Source: Actinomadura kijaniata NBRC 14229 (GTDB taxonomy: Bacteria; Actinomycetota; Actinomycetes; Streptosporangiales; Streptosporangiaceae). From it: 64,000 nt of DNA. This document shows positions 9,398-17,752 of the stretch, one piece after another (positions within the stretch are counted from its first letter, which is position 1; the number at the start of each line of letters is the position of its first letter). The translations under genes were made by a program, and so were the position numbers. The notes beneath the pieces are model-generated. The model had not been told where the DNA came from. It did no database searches and was given only the letters and a program-made list of their open reading frames with translations. Location: positions 62,001-126,000 of the forward strand of contig NZ_BCQR01000004.1 in the NCBI RefSeq assembly GCF_001552175.1, given 5' to 3'.

Positions 9398-9426
9398 TCG
9401 GGTCCAGATTTAGTCGCTGGACCCGA
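9398..9426 (+). terminator. Terminator hairpin of the thiOSG operon
   Basis: TCGGGTCCAG (9398-9407) pairs perfectly with CTGGACCCGA (9417-9426) across a nine-nt loop, 20 nt after the thiG stop. Confidence 0.7.
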
Positions 9427-9496
9427 AGGTTCCGGTCGCACGAAACTGGGTGCAACCGGTGCGCACCATTCGGTGTCCACCGAAATGAACCAGACC

Positions 9497-9502
9497 TAGG
9501 GT
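9497..9502 (+). promoter_or_regulatory. -10 element TAGGGT before the DMT exporter
   Basis: It ends seven nt before the ATG at 9510. It overlaps the alternative GTG at 9501, which argues for 9510 as the real, leaderless start. Confidence 0.6.
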
Positions 9503-9509
9503 GCGGTGC

Positions 9510-10451
9510 ATGGGACAGAGAGCAGATCGGCGCGCGGTGGCCGCGGCGGCGGTGACGGTGGTGCTGTGGGCGTCGGCGTTCGTCGCGATCCGCAGCGCCG
9601 GGACGGAGTTCGGCGCCGGCGCGCTGGCGCTGGGCCGGATGTTCACCGGGGCCCTGACCCTCGGCGTGATCTGCCTGGTGCGGCGCGAGGGCCTGCCGCC
9701 CCGCGCCGCCTGGCCCGGCATCGTCGCCTCCGGCGTGCTGTGGTTCGGCCTCTACATGATCGCCCTCAACTGGGGCGAGCAGCTGGTGGACGCGGGCACG
9801 GCGGCGCTGGTGGTCAACATCGGCCCGATCCTCATCGCGCTGCTGGGCGGCTGGCTGCTGAAGGAGGGCTTCCCGCCGCGGCTGATGGCCGGGATGGCGG
9901 TGTCGTTCGCCGGGGCGGCGGTCGTGGGGCTGTCGATGTCGGGCGAGGGGCGCGCCTCCCTGCTGGGGGTCGTGCTGTGCCTGGTCGCCGCCGTCACCTA
10001 CGCGGCGGGCGTGGTGAGCCAGAAGCCCGCGCTGCGGCACGCCTCGGCGTTGCAGGCCACCACCTGGGGCTGCGTGATCGGCGCGGTGGCGTGCCTGCCG
10101 TTCGCCGGGCAGCTGATCGACCAGCTCGGCGACGCCTCGCCGACCGCGATCGGCAACATGATCTACCTCGGCGTCTTCCCGACCGCGCTGGCGTTCACGA
10201 CCTGGGCGTACGCGCTGGCCCGCACCTCGGCGGGCAACATGGGCGCCACCACCTACGCCGCGCCGGCGCTGGTGGTGCTGATGTCGTGGGCGCTGCTGGC
10301 CGAGGTCCCCGGCTGGCTGACCCTGACCGGCGGCGTGCTGTGCCTGGCGGGCGTCGCGGTGTCCCGCAGCCGTCCCCGCCGCCCGGCCCCGGTCGACGAC
10401 CCGGCCCCCGAGGCCGTCGCCGAAGGGGCCACCGAGACGCCCGTGCGCTGA
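9510..10451 (+). CDS. EamA/DMT-family transporter
   Basis: 313 residues, about ten membrane helices in two EamA repeats (first: AVTVVLWASAFVAIRSAG; second near LLGVVLCLVAAVTYAAG). Members export amino acids, metabolites or drugs by a drug/metabolite transporter mechanism. The C-terminus is a short charged tail. ATG 9510 was chosen because a TAGGGT -10 hexamer lies exactly seven nt upstream. Monocistronic: a thi operon terminator precedes it. The substrate is not deducible. Confidence 0.92.
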   Translation: MGQRADRRAVAAAAVTVVLWASAFVAIRSAGTEFGAGALALGRMFTGALTLGVICLVRREGLPPRAAWPGIVASGVLWFGLYMIALNWGEQLVDAGTAALVVNIGPILIALLGGWLLKEGFPPRLMAGMAVSFAGAAVVGLSMSGEGRASLLGVVLCLVAAVTYAAGVVSQKPALRHASALQATTWGCVIGAVACLPFAGQLIDQLGDASPTAIGNMIYLGVFPTALAFTTWAYALARTSAGNMGATTYAAPALVVLMSWALLAEVPGWLTLTGGVLCLAGVAVSRSRPRRPAPVDDPAPEAVAEGATETPVR

Positions 10452-10560
10452 CGGTGTGACCGGTTGCGGACGGGACCGCCACCCAACCGCACCCTCCGGG
10501 TGACTGTTCCCGGGGGCGCGGCCGGGGTGCACTGGTCCCCGAACGCCTCAGGGGGACGCC

Positions 10561-11157
10561 ATGCAGCACACGCCGACGTTCCGGACCGCGTCGCCGTTCC
10601 TGGCCGCCGGGGCCCTCGCCGCCGTCCTGACCGGCTGCGGCGGGGACGGCGGGTCCTCCGGGGGCGGCTCCTGCCGGGGCGACCGCTGCGTGGGCCAGAG
10701 CCCCGTCACGACCCGCTGCGCCGACAGCGGCCGCCGGCTGGAGACCCGGGACATCGACCGCAACACCGGCGACCCCGAGACCAGCCACCGGGTCGCCACC
10801 GCCGAGCTGTGGCGGTCCCGCCGCTGCGAGTCCGCCTGGATCCGCATCGTGAACCGGGACGGCGCGGCCTCCGCCGAGGACGTCGCGGCCGCCGTGGTGC
10901 TGGTGTGGCTGCGCTGGCGGGAGGTCCCGGCCACCCGGGGCCAGGACCTGTCGGGGTTCACCGCCGGGTGGGAGGTCCACTCCCGCGTCCGCGTGGGCGG
11001 CCGGGAGGGCGGCGGCGGCGAGCGCTGGTCCACGATGATCGCCACCGCGCGGCGCGGGGACCGCTTCCAGATGTGCGTCCACGACCTGTTCCACCGCGAC
11101 GACGGCGAGGCCCCCGTCGCCGGGTCCTGGGACTGCACGCCCCGTGGCCAGGGCTGA
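10561..11157 (+). CDS. Secreted lipoprotein, DUF2690-like
   Basis: 198 residues. The N-terminal hydrophobic segment ends in a lipobox (LTGC), then a Gly/Ser-rich linker, so the mature protein should be lipid-anchored on the outer face of the membrane. The folded part starts near TTRCADSGRRLETRDIDRN and contains the spaced cysteines and a SAWIRI strand typical of DUF2690 repeats in actinobacterial secreted proteins; its function is unknown. A 7-bp hairpin (11173-11191) follows. The start has only a modest ribosome site (AGGGGGA upstream). Confidence 0.75.
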   Translation: MQHTPTFRTASPFLAAGALAAVLTGCGGDGGSSGGGSCRGDRCVGQSPVTTRCADSGRRLETRDIDRNTGDPETSHRVATAELWRSRRCESAWIRIVNRDGAASAEDVAAAVVLVWLRWREVPATRGQDLSGFTAGWEVHSRVRVGGREGGGGERWSTMIATARRGDRFQMCVHDLFHRDDGEAPVAGSWDCTPRGQG

Positions 11158-11172
11158 TCGCGGGTCTCCAGG

Positions 11173-11191
11173 CGGTCACCCGCCGTGACCG
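11173..11191 (+). terminator. Possible terminator hairpin
   Basis: CGGTCAC (11173-11179) pairs with GTGACCG (11185-11191) with a five-nt loop, just after the lipoprotein gene and before the kinase promoter. Confidence 0.4.
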
Positions 11192-11254
11192 GTCACTCCG
11201 GGCAGCCGCCCATGCTCATCCTCCGGACTGATGAGATGCACCCGGAAACGCCCT

Positions 11255-11260
11255 TAAACT
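11255..11260 (+). promoter_or_regulatory. -10 element TAAACT, leaderless start for the PASTA kinase
   Basis: The hexamer ends seven nt before the ATG at 11268, and there is no Shine-Dalgarno sequence in between. Confidence 0.6.
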
Positions 11261-11267
11261 CACTTCG

Positions 11268-13262
11268 ATGGACACGACGGTTGCTGATCCCCTCGTCGGG
11301 CAGGTGCTCGACGGGCGCTACCGCATTGAGTCCCGGATCGCCCGCGGCGGGATGGCCACGGTCTACGTGGCGCGCGACATCAGGCTGGACCGCACGGTCG
11401 CCATCAAGGTGATGCACGCCCATCTCGCGGCCGACGACGACTTCGTGCGGCGCTTCATCGACGAGGCCAAGGCGGCCGCGGCGCTCTCCCACCCCAACGT
11501 GGTGGCGGTCTACGACCAGCGCACCGACGGCGAGCACGTGTTCCTGGTGATGGAGTACGTGCCGGGACGCACCCTGCGGGACCTGCTGAGCGAGCGCGAA
11601 CGGCTCGGCCCGCGCGCGGCGCTGGAGATCATGCAGCCGGTGCTGGCCGCCCTCGGCGCGGCGCACCGCGCGGGCCTGGTGCACCGGGACGTCAAGCCGG
11701 AGAACGTGCTGATCACCGAGGACGGCCAGGCCAAGGTCGCCGACTTCGGGCTGGCCCGGGCCGAGACCGCCAGCAAGATGACCCGCACCGGCGTGATCAT
11801 CGGAACGGTCGGGTACCTGGCGCCCGAGCAGGTCCTGGCGGGCCGGGCCGACGTCCGCTCCGACGTCTACGCCGCCGGCATCCTGCTCTACGAGCTGCTG
11901 ACCGGCGAGCTCCCGCACCGCGGCGACACCCCGCTCGCCGTCGCCTACAAGCACGTCAACGAGGTCGTCCCGCCGCCGTCGGCCGCCGTCCCCGGCCTGC
12001 CGCCGCAGGTGGACGCCCTCGTCTCCCGCGCCACCGCGCACGACCCGGCGCAGCGCCCGCAGGACGCCAACGCGTTCCTGGCGGCCGTCGCCGAGGTGGC
12101 CAACGGCCTGCCGCCCGGCATCGACGAGCGCCTCGCGGACCAGCTCGACGGGCACAACGCCACCTCCGTCCTGCCGACGCCCGCACCCGCGCCCGCCAGC
12201 GACGGCCGCACCGCCGTCTACGACGGCACCGCGATCCCGCCGGGCGCGACCCGGACCATGGCCCCGGGCGGGATCCCGCCCGCGGGACCGCACACCGCGC
12301 CGCCCCGGCCGCGCGGCACCGGCGACCGCGTCATCGGCGCGCTCACCGGGCGCTACGTGCTGATCGCCATCGGCACCGTCGCGGCCGTGGTGCTGGGCTG
12401 GGCGGTCTGGTACCAGGTGTCGGGCCAGTACGAGCACGTGCCGAACACCGTCGTCGGCATGACCGTCTCCGACGCGCGCAGCACGTTGCAGGGCAAGGGC
12501 CTGACCGTCCAGGTCGGCCGGCAGAAGGTCTACAGCGACCGGGTCGGCAAGGGCCGGGTCGCCAGGACCGACCCGGCGCCCGGCACCCGCCTGACGCAGG
12601 GCCAGGCCGTCACCCTCTACGAGTCCAAGGGCCGCGAGCCCAAACGGGTCCCCGACGTCGTCGGCAAGTCGCAGTCGGAGGCGACGCGGACGTTGCGGGA
12701 CGAGGGCTTCACCGTCGGGCAGGTGCGCCGCGCCTCGTCCCAGTCGGTCCCCAAGGACCACGTCGTGTCCACCTCGCCGCGCGCCGGGGACATGCAGTCC
12801 CCCGACGAGCCGGTCGGGCTGGTGGTCAGCAACGGGATGACGATGCCGTCGCTGGTCGGCCAGAACGGCGACGACGCCGCCGACCAGCTGCGCGGCATGG
12901 GCCTGGACGTCAAGGTCGAGAAGAGCAGGGACGGCTCCCGGCCGCCGAACACGGTGCTGAGCCAGAACCCGTCCGCGGGCACCGCCGTGTCCCGCGACGA
13001 CCGCGTCACCCTGGTCGTCAACAAGAAGGACTGCCTGTTCGGCGACTTCCTGTGCGACGAGGGGCCGCGCCGCGGCGGCGGGGACGACGAGCAGCTCCCG
13101 ATCCCCACGGTGATCGGCCGCACCTTCGGCGAGGCCCGCCAGGCGCTGGAGAGCTCCGGTTTCAGGATGAAGGTCGGCAGCCGCCGCCTCGGCGACCGGG
13201 TCATCGGCCAGAACCCCCTGGGCAACGCGCCCCGGGGCTCGGTGGTCACCGTCTGGGGCTGA
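11268..13262 (+). CDS. PASTA-domain serine/threonine kinase (PknL-position)
   Basis: 664 residues. Cytoplasmic kinase domain: IARGGMATVYVA loop, Lys47 in VAIKVM, HRDVKPENVLI, DFGLA, GTVGYLAPEQ. A Pro/Ala/Thr linker follows, then one membrane helix (about residues 362-384) and four extracellular PASTA repeats, beginning at HVPNTVVGMTV, KRVPDVVGKSQ, MTMPSLVGQNG and LPIPTVIGRTF. PASTA domains bind muropeptides or lipid II, so this is a cell-wall-sensing kinase of the PknB/StkP type. By position it corresponds to M. tuberculosis pknL, which lacks PASTA repeats and phosphorylates Rv2175c; a homologue of that substrate is at 5413-5796. Confidence 0.95.
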   Translation: MDTTVADPLVGQVLDGRYRIESRIARGGMATVYVARDIRLDRTVAIKVMHAHLAADDDFVRRFIDEAKAAAALSHPNVVAVYDQRTDGEHVFLVMEYVPGRTLRDLLSERERLGPRAALEIMQPVLAALGAAHRAGLVHRDVKPENVLITEDGQAKVADFGLARAETASKMTRTGVIIGTVGYLAPEQVLAGRADVRSDVYAAGILLYELLTGELPHRGDTPLAVAYKHVNEVVPPPSAAVPGLPPQVDALVSRATAHDPAQRPQDANAFLAAVAEVANGLPPGIDERLADQLDGHNATSVLPTPAPAPASDGRTAVYDGTAIPPGATRTMAPGGIPPAGPHTAPPRPRGTGDRVIGALTGRYVLIAIGTVAAVVLGWAVWYQVSGQYEHVPNTVVGMTVSDARSTLQGKGLTVQVGRQKVYSDRVGKGRVARTDPAPGTRLTQGQAVTLYESKGREPKRVPDVVGKSQSEATRTLRDEGFTVGQVRRASSQSVPKDHVVSTSPRAGDMQSPDEPVGLVVSNGMTMPSLVGQNGDDAADQLRGMGLDVKVEKSRDGSRPPNTVLSQNPSAGTAVSRDDRVTLVVNKKDCLFGDFLCDEGPRRGGGDDEQLPIPTVIGRTFGEARQALESSGFRMKVGSRRLGDRVIGQNPLGNAPRGSVVTVWG

Positions 13263-13344
13263 TCCTCCCCGCCGCCTCCCCCACCTTCGCCGGGCCCCGG
13301 CCGGGTCGCGTCCCGACCTGGCCGGGGCTCGGCGTCTCCGCGGC

Positions 13345-13350
13345 TAGGCT
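13345..13350 (+). promoter_or_regulatory. -10 element TAGGCT before endonuclease IV
   Basis: It ends nine nt before the ATG at 13360, and no ribosome site intervenes, again suggesting a leaderless or near-leaderless mRNA. Confidence 0.5.
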
Positions 13351-13359
13351 GGGCGGCCT

Positions 13360-14214
13360 ATGACGACTCTCAAGAGCCCCATCGGGGCCCATGTTCCGGT
13401 GGCCGGGGGCCTGGCGACGGGGGGCCTGAAGTACGCCGCCGAGATCGGCGCCGAGACGGTCCAGGTGTTCACCTCCAACCCGCGCGGGTGGGCCCTGCCC
13501 GAAGGAAAGCCCGAGGAGGACGCCAGGCTGCTGGAGCGGTCCGGCGAGATCCCGGTGTTCGTGCACGCCCCGTACCTGGTCAACTTCGGCACGCCCAGCG
13601 CCGAGACGCTGGAGAAGTCCCTGGCCACGGTGCGGCACTCGCTGCGCCGGGGCCGCGCGATCGGCGCGCGCGGCGTGGTCGTGCACACCGGCTCGGCGGT
13701 CAGCCAGAGCTACGACGCGGCGATGAAGCAGGTGCGCGAGCACGTGCTGCCGCTGCTGGAGGAGATCCCCGAGGACGGCCCGGACCTGCTGCTGGAGCCG
13801 ATGGCCGGGCAGGGCGCGATGCTGTGCGCGAAGGTGCTCGACCTCGGCGAGTACTTCGACCGCCTGGAGCGCCACCCCAAGCTGGGCGTGTGCCTGGACA
13901 CCTGCCACGCGTTCGCCGCCGGGCACGACCTGGCCGCGCCGGACGGCGTCGAGCGGACCATCGCGGACCTGGTCGCGACCGTCGGCCCCGGCCGCCTCAA
14001 GCTGGTCCACGCCAACGACTCCAAGGACGTGTGCGGCTCCTGCAAGGACCGGCACGAGAACATCGGCAAGGGCCACATCGGCGAGGAGCCGTTCGCGGCG
14101 CTGCTGCGGCACCCGGAGGTGGCGGGGGTGCCGTTCGTCATCGAGACGCCGGGCCGCGACGCCGAGCCGCACCGGGCCGACGTGAACGTCCTCAAGCGCC
14201 TCCGGGACGCCTGA
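13360..14214 (+). CDS. nfo: Deoxyribonuclease IV (AP endonuclease, Nfo family)
   Basis: 284 residues. Endonuclease IV cuts 5' to abasic sites in base-excision repair, using three zinc ions in a TIM barrel. Visible ligand-bearing motifs: SPIGAHVPVAGG, FVHAPYLVNFG, VVHTGSAV, LLLEPMAGQG, GVCLDTCHAFAAGHD, LVHANDSKD and HENIGKGHIG. The length is normal. It is single-gene, with its own promoter and a strong 14-bp terminator hairpin after it. Confidence 0.96.
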   Translation: MTTLKSPIGAHVPVAGGLATGGLKYAAEIGAETVQVFTSNPRGWALPEGKPEEDARLLERSGEIPVFVHAPYLVNFGTPSAETLEKSLATVRHSLRRGRAIGARGVVVHTGSAVSQSYDAAMKQVREHVLPLLEEIPEDGPDLLLEPMAGQGAMLCAKVLDLGEYFDRLERHPKLGVCLDTCHAFAAGHDLAAPDGVERTIADLVATVGPGRLKLVHANDSKDVCGSCKDRHENIGKGHIGEEPFAALLRHPEVAGVPFVIETPGRDAEPHRADVNVLKRLRDA

Positions 14215-14240
14215 GCCCGCGCCCGGGTCCGGAAAAAGGA

Positions 14241-14286
14241 CTCAGGTGCCGCTGAACAACCCCCCGACTGTCCAGCGGCACCTGAG
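14241..14286 (+). terminator. 14-bp perfect inverted repeat after endonuclease IV
   Basis: CTCAGGTGCCGCTG (14241-14254) and CAGCGGCACCTGAG (14273-14286) are perfect complements separated by 18 nt. It follows the nfo stop by 27 nt and lies between convergent transcription units, so termination is the likely role. Confidence 0.7.
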
Positions 14287-14657
14287 CCGTACACCGTCGG
14301 ATCCCACCCCCCCGGTACGGGATCCGCCGGCTCTGATCCGGCGCGCGACTCGCGCCCGCCGGATCTCCGGTGTTGTCTTGTGCGGGGCTCCGCGCCGTCA
14401 CCGGCGCCCGCTCCCCGGAGCGGTGCGGCGTCCTGCCGCCACGGAGAACACTAGAGGTGTTCTGATACCGATCGGGGGACGGGAAACGCCACCCTCGATA
14501 AACGGTCCGTAGTCAGCGTTATACGTAGAGTAATCGAGCGACGAGCGGTCGGTCCGCCGCGACGAACGGCCGGGCGCGCGCCCGGGAACGGTCCAGCCGG
14601 GGCGCGGCGGGTGTCGCCGGAGTGTCGCGGGTTCATCGCGCGGGTCGTTCCGCGCGG
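14287..14657. other. Gene-poor spacer with a small palindrome
   Basis: No convincing gene in about 370 bases between the convergent nfo and symporter genes. It holds AGAACAC (14445-14451) and GTGTTCT (14457-14463) separated by TAGAG, an operator- or hairpin-like inverted repeat, and a locally AT-richer stretch near 14500-14540 (GTTATACGTAGAGTAAT) that is unusual for this genome. Confidence 0.5.
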
Positions 14658-16376
14658 TCAGCGGATGACGATCTCTTCGGGCAGGTGCATCCGCGCCATC
14701 GCGCGGTCGGCGCGGCGCGGCACGCTCCGCCGGGTGGCCAGCGACACCCCGGCCATGACGGCGAACGAGATCGGCGCGACCACCAGCGCGGGCTGCTCCA
14801 GCAGCGCCGCGGGCCAGCCCGTCCACGGGCCGCCGAACAGCGCCGCCACGCCCGCCGCGACCGCCAGCCCGCCGCCGACCACCAGGCCCGCCCCGGCCCC
14901 GGCGGCGGTCAGCCCGCGCCACCACAGGCCCAGCACCAGCAGCGGGCACAGCGAGCACGCCGAGACCGTCAGCGCCAGCGTGACCAGCACCGCCGACCCC
15001 AGCGTCCCGATCTCCGACACCAGCGCCAGCGGCACCACCAGCGCGAACACCGCGCCCAGCCGGAACACCGTGACGCTGCCGCGCCCCACGCACTGCGCCA
15101 CCGTTCCGGCGATGGCCACCACGATCCCGCAGGAGGTGGAGATGAACGCCGCGAACGCCCCGGCCGCCACCAGCCCGGTCAGCAGCGCCCCCGCCGGGTC
15201 GGGCAGCAGCTGCTGCGGCAGCATCAGGATCGTCGCGTCGGTGTCGCCGGTCATCAGCAGCTCGGGCATGTAGACGCGGCCCAGCGCGCCGTACAGGGCC
15301 GGGAAGACGTAGAACAGCGACAGCAGCACCGGCACCATCGCGGCCGTGCGGCGGGCGGCCCGGCCGCAGGTGTTGGTGTAGAAGCGCATCAGGATGTGCG
15401 GCAGCCCCACGGTGCCCAGCACCACGCCCAGCAGCGCCGAGTAGACGGCGTACAGGCCGTGGTCCAGGGACGCGCCGTCGGGCATCGACCAGCGCGTGCC
15501 GTCCCGCGCGGGCACGTGGTCGACGTGCGGCACCCGCGCGCCCGCCGGGAACGTCAGCGTCGCGCCCTCCCCGACGGTGTGCCCGCCCGGCGCCAGCGTC
15601 AGGTCCGCGCCGTCGTGCGCGGCGCCGTCCACGGTCCCGGTGGCCCGCACCCGCGTGGGGTGGGCCACCCGGACGGTCACGCCCGTCTCCACCCGCACGT
15701 CGGTGACGCGTTCGAAGCGCGGCGGCCCGCCGGTCGTGGGGTCGGCCGCGCCGTCCAGCTGCCACACCGACAGCACCGCCACGGCGGGCACCGCGACCGC
15801 CACCAGCTTGATCCAGAACTGCACGGCCTGCACCGCGGTGATGCTGCGCATGCCGCCCGACAGCACCAGCAGCAGCACCACGGCGACGACCACGGCCCAG
15901 CCCGCCCACACCGGCGCGCGGGTCAGCACCCGCAGCGTCACGCCCGCGCCCTGGAACTGCGGCAGCAGGTAGAACCAGCCGATGAAGATCACGCACCAGG
16001 ACACCAGCCGCCGCACGGCCCGCGAGCCCAGCCGCCACTCGGCGAAGTCGGAGATCGTGTAGGCGCCCGAGCGGCGCAGCGGCGCGGTCACCAGCGCCAG
16101 CAGCAGCACGTACCCGGCGACCGCGCCGAGCGGCAGCCACAGCATGTCCGCGCCGTGCGCCAGCACCAGCCCGGCGGTGCCGAGGAACGCCGCCGCCGAG
16201 ATGTACTCGCTGCTGATCGCCGAGGCGTTCCACAGCGGGGTGACGCCGCGCGAGGCGACCAGGAAGTCGGAGGTGGTGCGCTCGGTGCGGCGGCGGCCGT
16301 AGGAGCCCAGCACGGCCGTCAGGCCCAGCACCGCGACCAGCGCGGCCAGCGCGGCCGTCACCGCCATGACGATCAC
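14658..16376 (-). CDS. Sodium/solute symporter (SSS family, ActP-like)
   Basis: 572 residues if started at GTG 16376, whose GTGA overlaps the upstream stop; ATG 16367 is the alternative. It has about 13 membrane helices. SSS landmarks: DFLVASRGVTPLWNASAISSE near helix 1, AYTISDFAEWRLGSR, LSGGMRSITAVQAVQFW and GTVGLPHILMRFYTN. A long extracytoplasmic loop (around residues 215-300) separates two helices. Members couple Na+ or H+ to uptake of acetate, pyruvate or other monocarboxylates. It is the last gene of a four-gene unit with a LytS/LytTR pair, so substrate-responsive control is likely. The substrate is not proven. Confidence 0.93.
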   Translation of the reverse strand: MIVMAVTAALAALVAVLGLTAVLGSYGRRRTERTTSDFLVASRGVTPLWNASAISSEYISAAAFLGTAGLVLAHGADMLWLPLGAVAGYVLLLALVTAPLRRSGAYTISDFAEWRLGSRAVRRLVSWCVIFIGWFYLLPQFQGAGVTLRVLTRAPVWAGWAVVVAVVLLLVLSGGMRSITAVQAVQFWIKLVAVAVPAVAVLSVWQLDGAADPTTGGPPRFERVTDVRVETGVTVRVAHPTRVRATGTVDGAAHDGADLTLAPGGHTVGEGATLTFPAGARVPHVDHVPARDGTRWSMPDGASLDHGLYAVYSALLGVVLGTVGLPHILMRFYTNTCGRAARRTAAMVPVLLSLFYVFPALYGALGRVYMPELLMTGDTDATILMLPQQLLPDPAGALLTGLVAAGAFAAFISTSCGIVVAIAGTVAQCVGRGSVTVFRLGAVFALVVPLALVSEIGTLGSAVLVTLALTVSACSLCPLLVLGLWWRGLTAAGAGAGLVVGGGLAVAAGVAALFGGPWTGWPAALLEQPALVVAPISFAVMAGVSLATRRSVPRRADRAMARMHLPEEIVIR

Positions 16377-16918
16377 GACCGCTCCACCAGCCGCAGGAAG
16401 TCGCGTTCGGTGCGCTCGGCCCGCCGGGCGTGCCGGACCGCCAGCCCGATCCACAGCGGTTGCAGGCCGAGCGCCAGCAGCAGCCACGGCAGCGGCACGC
16501 CGTGCAGGCGGGCCTGCGCCAGCGCCGGGACCTGGAACAGCAGCGGCAGCGCCACCAGCACCCCCGCGACGGCCGCGCAGGTCGCCAGCGCCGAGCGGAG
16601 CTGGGCGCGGATCAGGGACCGGACGTAGACCGCGCCCAGCTCGGTCTGCTCGTCCAGGTCGCGGACGACGCTCCAGTGCGCCGCCGGGCGGTCGCCGCGC
16701 CCCGGATCGGTCCGGGCCTGGTCCGCGCGGGTCCGGTCGGCACGGGCCCGGTCGGCGCGGGCGCGGTCGGCGCGGGCCCGGTCGGCACGGGCCCGGTCGG
16801 CACGGGCGCGGCCGGTGCGAACGCCGGTCACCACGACCCGGCGCGGCCTCTCTCGGTGGGGTTCGTCGCCGGGCTCGGCGAGCGTCTCGGCGGGCGGGCC
16901 CATGGTCGGCTCAGGCAT
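16373..16918 (-). CDS. Small two-helix membrane protein partnering the symporter
   Basis: 181 residues. The N-terminal half is a charged, repeat-derived tail (consecutive RADRA units encoded by a 15-bp tandem repeat). The C-terminal half has two membrane helices (LATCAAVAGVLVALPLLFQV and PLPWLLLALGLQPLWIGLAV) ending in a charged RRAERTERDFL segment. This layout and position match the DUF485/YjcH-type proteins encoded before acetate/SSS permeases, but similarity is only topological. Its start overlaps the RR stop by eight nt and its stop overlaps the symporter start by four nt. Confidence 0.8.
   Translation of the reverse strand: MPEPTMGPPAETLAEPGDEPHRERPRRVVVTGVRTGRARADRARADRARADRARADRARADRTRADQARTDPGRGDRPAAHWSVVRDLDEQTELGAVYVRSLIRAQLRSALATCAAVAGVLVALPLLFQVPALAQARLHGVPLPWLLLALGLQPLWIGLAVRHARRAERTERDFLRLVERS
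16721..16819. repeat. 15-bp tandem repeat inside the symporter-partner gene
   Basis: Units of the type GTCGGCACGGGCCCG run from 16736 to 16810 (five clear copies) with degenerate copies on both sides. The 15-bp period keeps frame and encodes repeated Arg-Ala-Arg-Ala-Asp in the cytoplasmic tail, so copy number can change without frameshift. Confidence 0.85.
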
Positions 16919-17690
16919 CGGGTCCGTCCCCCTGGATCGCCTCGTTGTGCCGGAACCGGCGGACCAGCAGGTCGCGCACCTCCCGGGTGTGGCGGCGGCT
17001 CACCGGCAGCAGCTCCTCCCCCACCTGGACGGCGGCGCGGCCCCCGTCGAAGCGCAACTCGCTGATGTGCGCCGAGGCGACCAGCGTGCTGCGGTGGATG
17101 CGGATGAACCCGGCCGCCTCCCACCGCCGCGCCAGCGACGCCAGCGACATGCGCACCAGGTAGCTGCCCTCGTCGGTGTGCAGCCGCACGTAGTCGCCCT
17201 GCGCCTCGACGTGGGTGACCGAGCTGCGCGGCACCAGGCGGGTGCGCCCGCCGAGCTCGACCGGGACCATCTCGTCCTCGGCGGGCGGGCCCCCCTCCGA
17301 CGGCAGCGCCCGGTGCACGGCCTCGTCGACGCGGCGGACCGCCTCGGCGAGCCGTTCGGGCCGCACCGGCTTGAGCAGGTAGTCCAGGGCACCCAGCTCG
17401 TAGGCGGCCACCGCGCAGTCGTCGTGCGCGGTGACGAACACCACCTCGGGCGGCGCGGCGAACCCGGTCAGCAGCCGGGAGAAGTCCAGCCCGTCCAGCC
17501 CCGGCATGCGGATGTCGAGGAAGACGGCGTCGAGGCGGTCCCCCGCGACCAGCATGCGGCTGAGGTTGCGCAGCGCGGCGGCGGCGTCGCCGGCGCCGGT
17601 GGCCTGCTCGATGCGGGGATCCTCCCGCAGCAGGTAGCACAGCTCTTCGAGGGCGGGCAGCTCGTCGTCGACGGCCAGGACGCGCAGCAT
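16911..17690 (-). CDS. LytTR-family response regulator
   Basis: 259 residues from ATG 17690 (a TTG 12 codons earlier is possible; neither has a strong ribosome site). Receiver domain: LAVDDELPALEEL, phosphorylatable Asp in VFLDIRMPGLDG, and lysine in YLLKPVRPERL. The C-terminal LytTR DNA-binding domain starts near DEMVPVELGGRTRLV, with VTHVEAQGDYVRLHT, RIHRSTLVA and RRHTREVRDLL. LytTR regulators of this type respond to a LytS-like kinase and commonly control a neighbouring transporter; here the symporter genes follow directly. Confidence 0.95.
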   Translation of the reverse strand: MLRVLAVDDELPALEELCYLLREDPRIEQATGAGDAAAALRNLSRMLVAGDRLDAVFLDIRMPGLDGLDFSRLLTGFAAPPEVVFVTAHDDCAVAAYELGALDYLLKPVRPERLAEAVRRVDEAVHRALPSEGGPPAEDEMVPVELGGRTRLVPRSSVTHVEAQGDYVRLHTDEGSYLVRMSLASLARRWEAAGFIRIHRSTLVASAHISELRFDGGRAAVQVGEELLPVSRRHTREVRDLLVRRFRHNEAIQGDGPDA

Positions 17691-17752
17691 ACAGAGGACC
17701 TTGCCGCGATTACGGTCCGCACGCAATAGGTTTCGTCAGGTAAGGGCCCCCG

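Noticed and set aside
14241..14286. Phage attachment site or IS terminal repeats
   Set aside because: A perfect hairpin immediately after a gene end with no mobile-element genes nearby is better explained as a terminator.
16721..16819. CRISPR-like array
   Set aside because: Units are contiguous 15-bp repeats with no unique spacers and lie inside a coding region.
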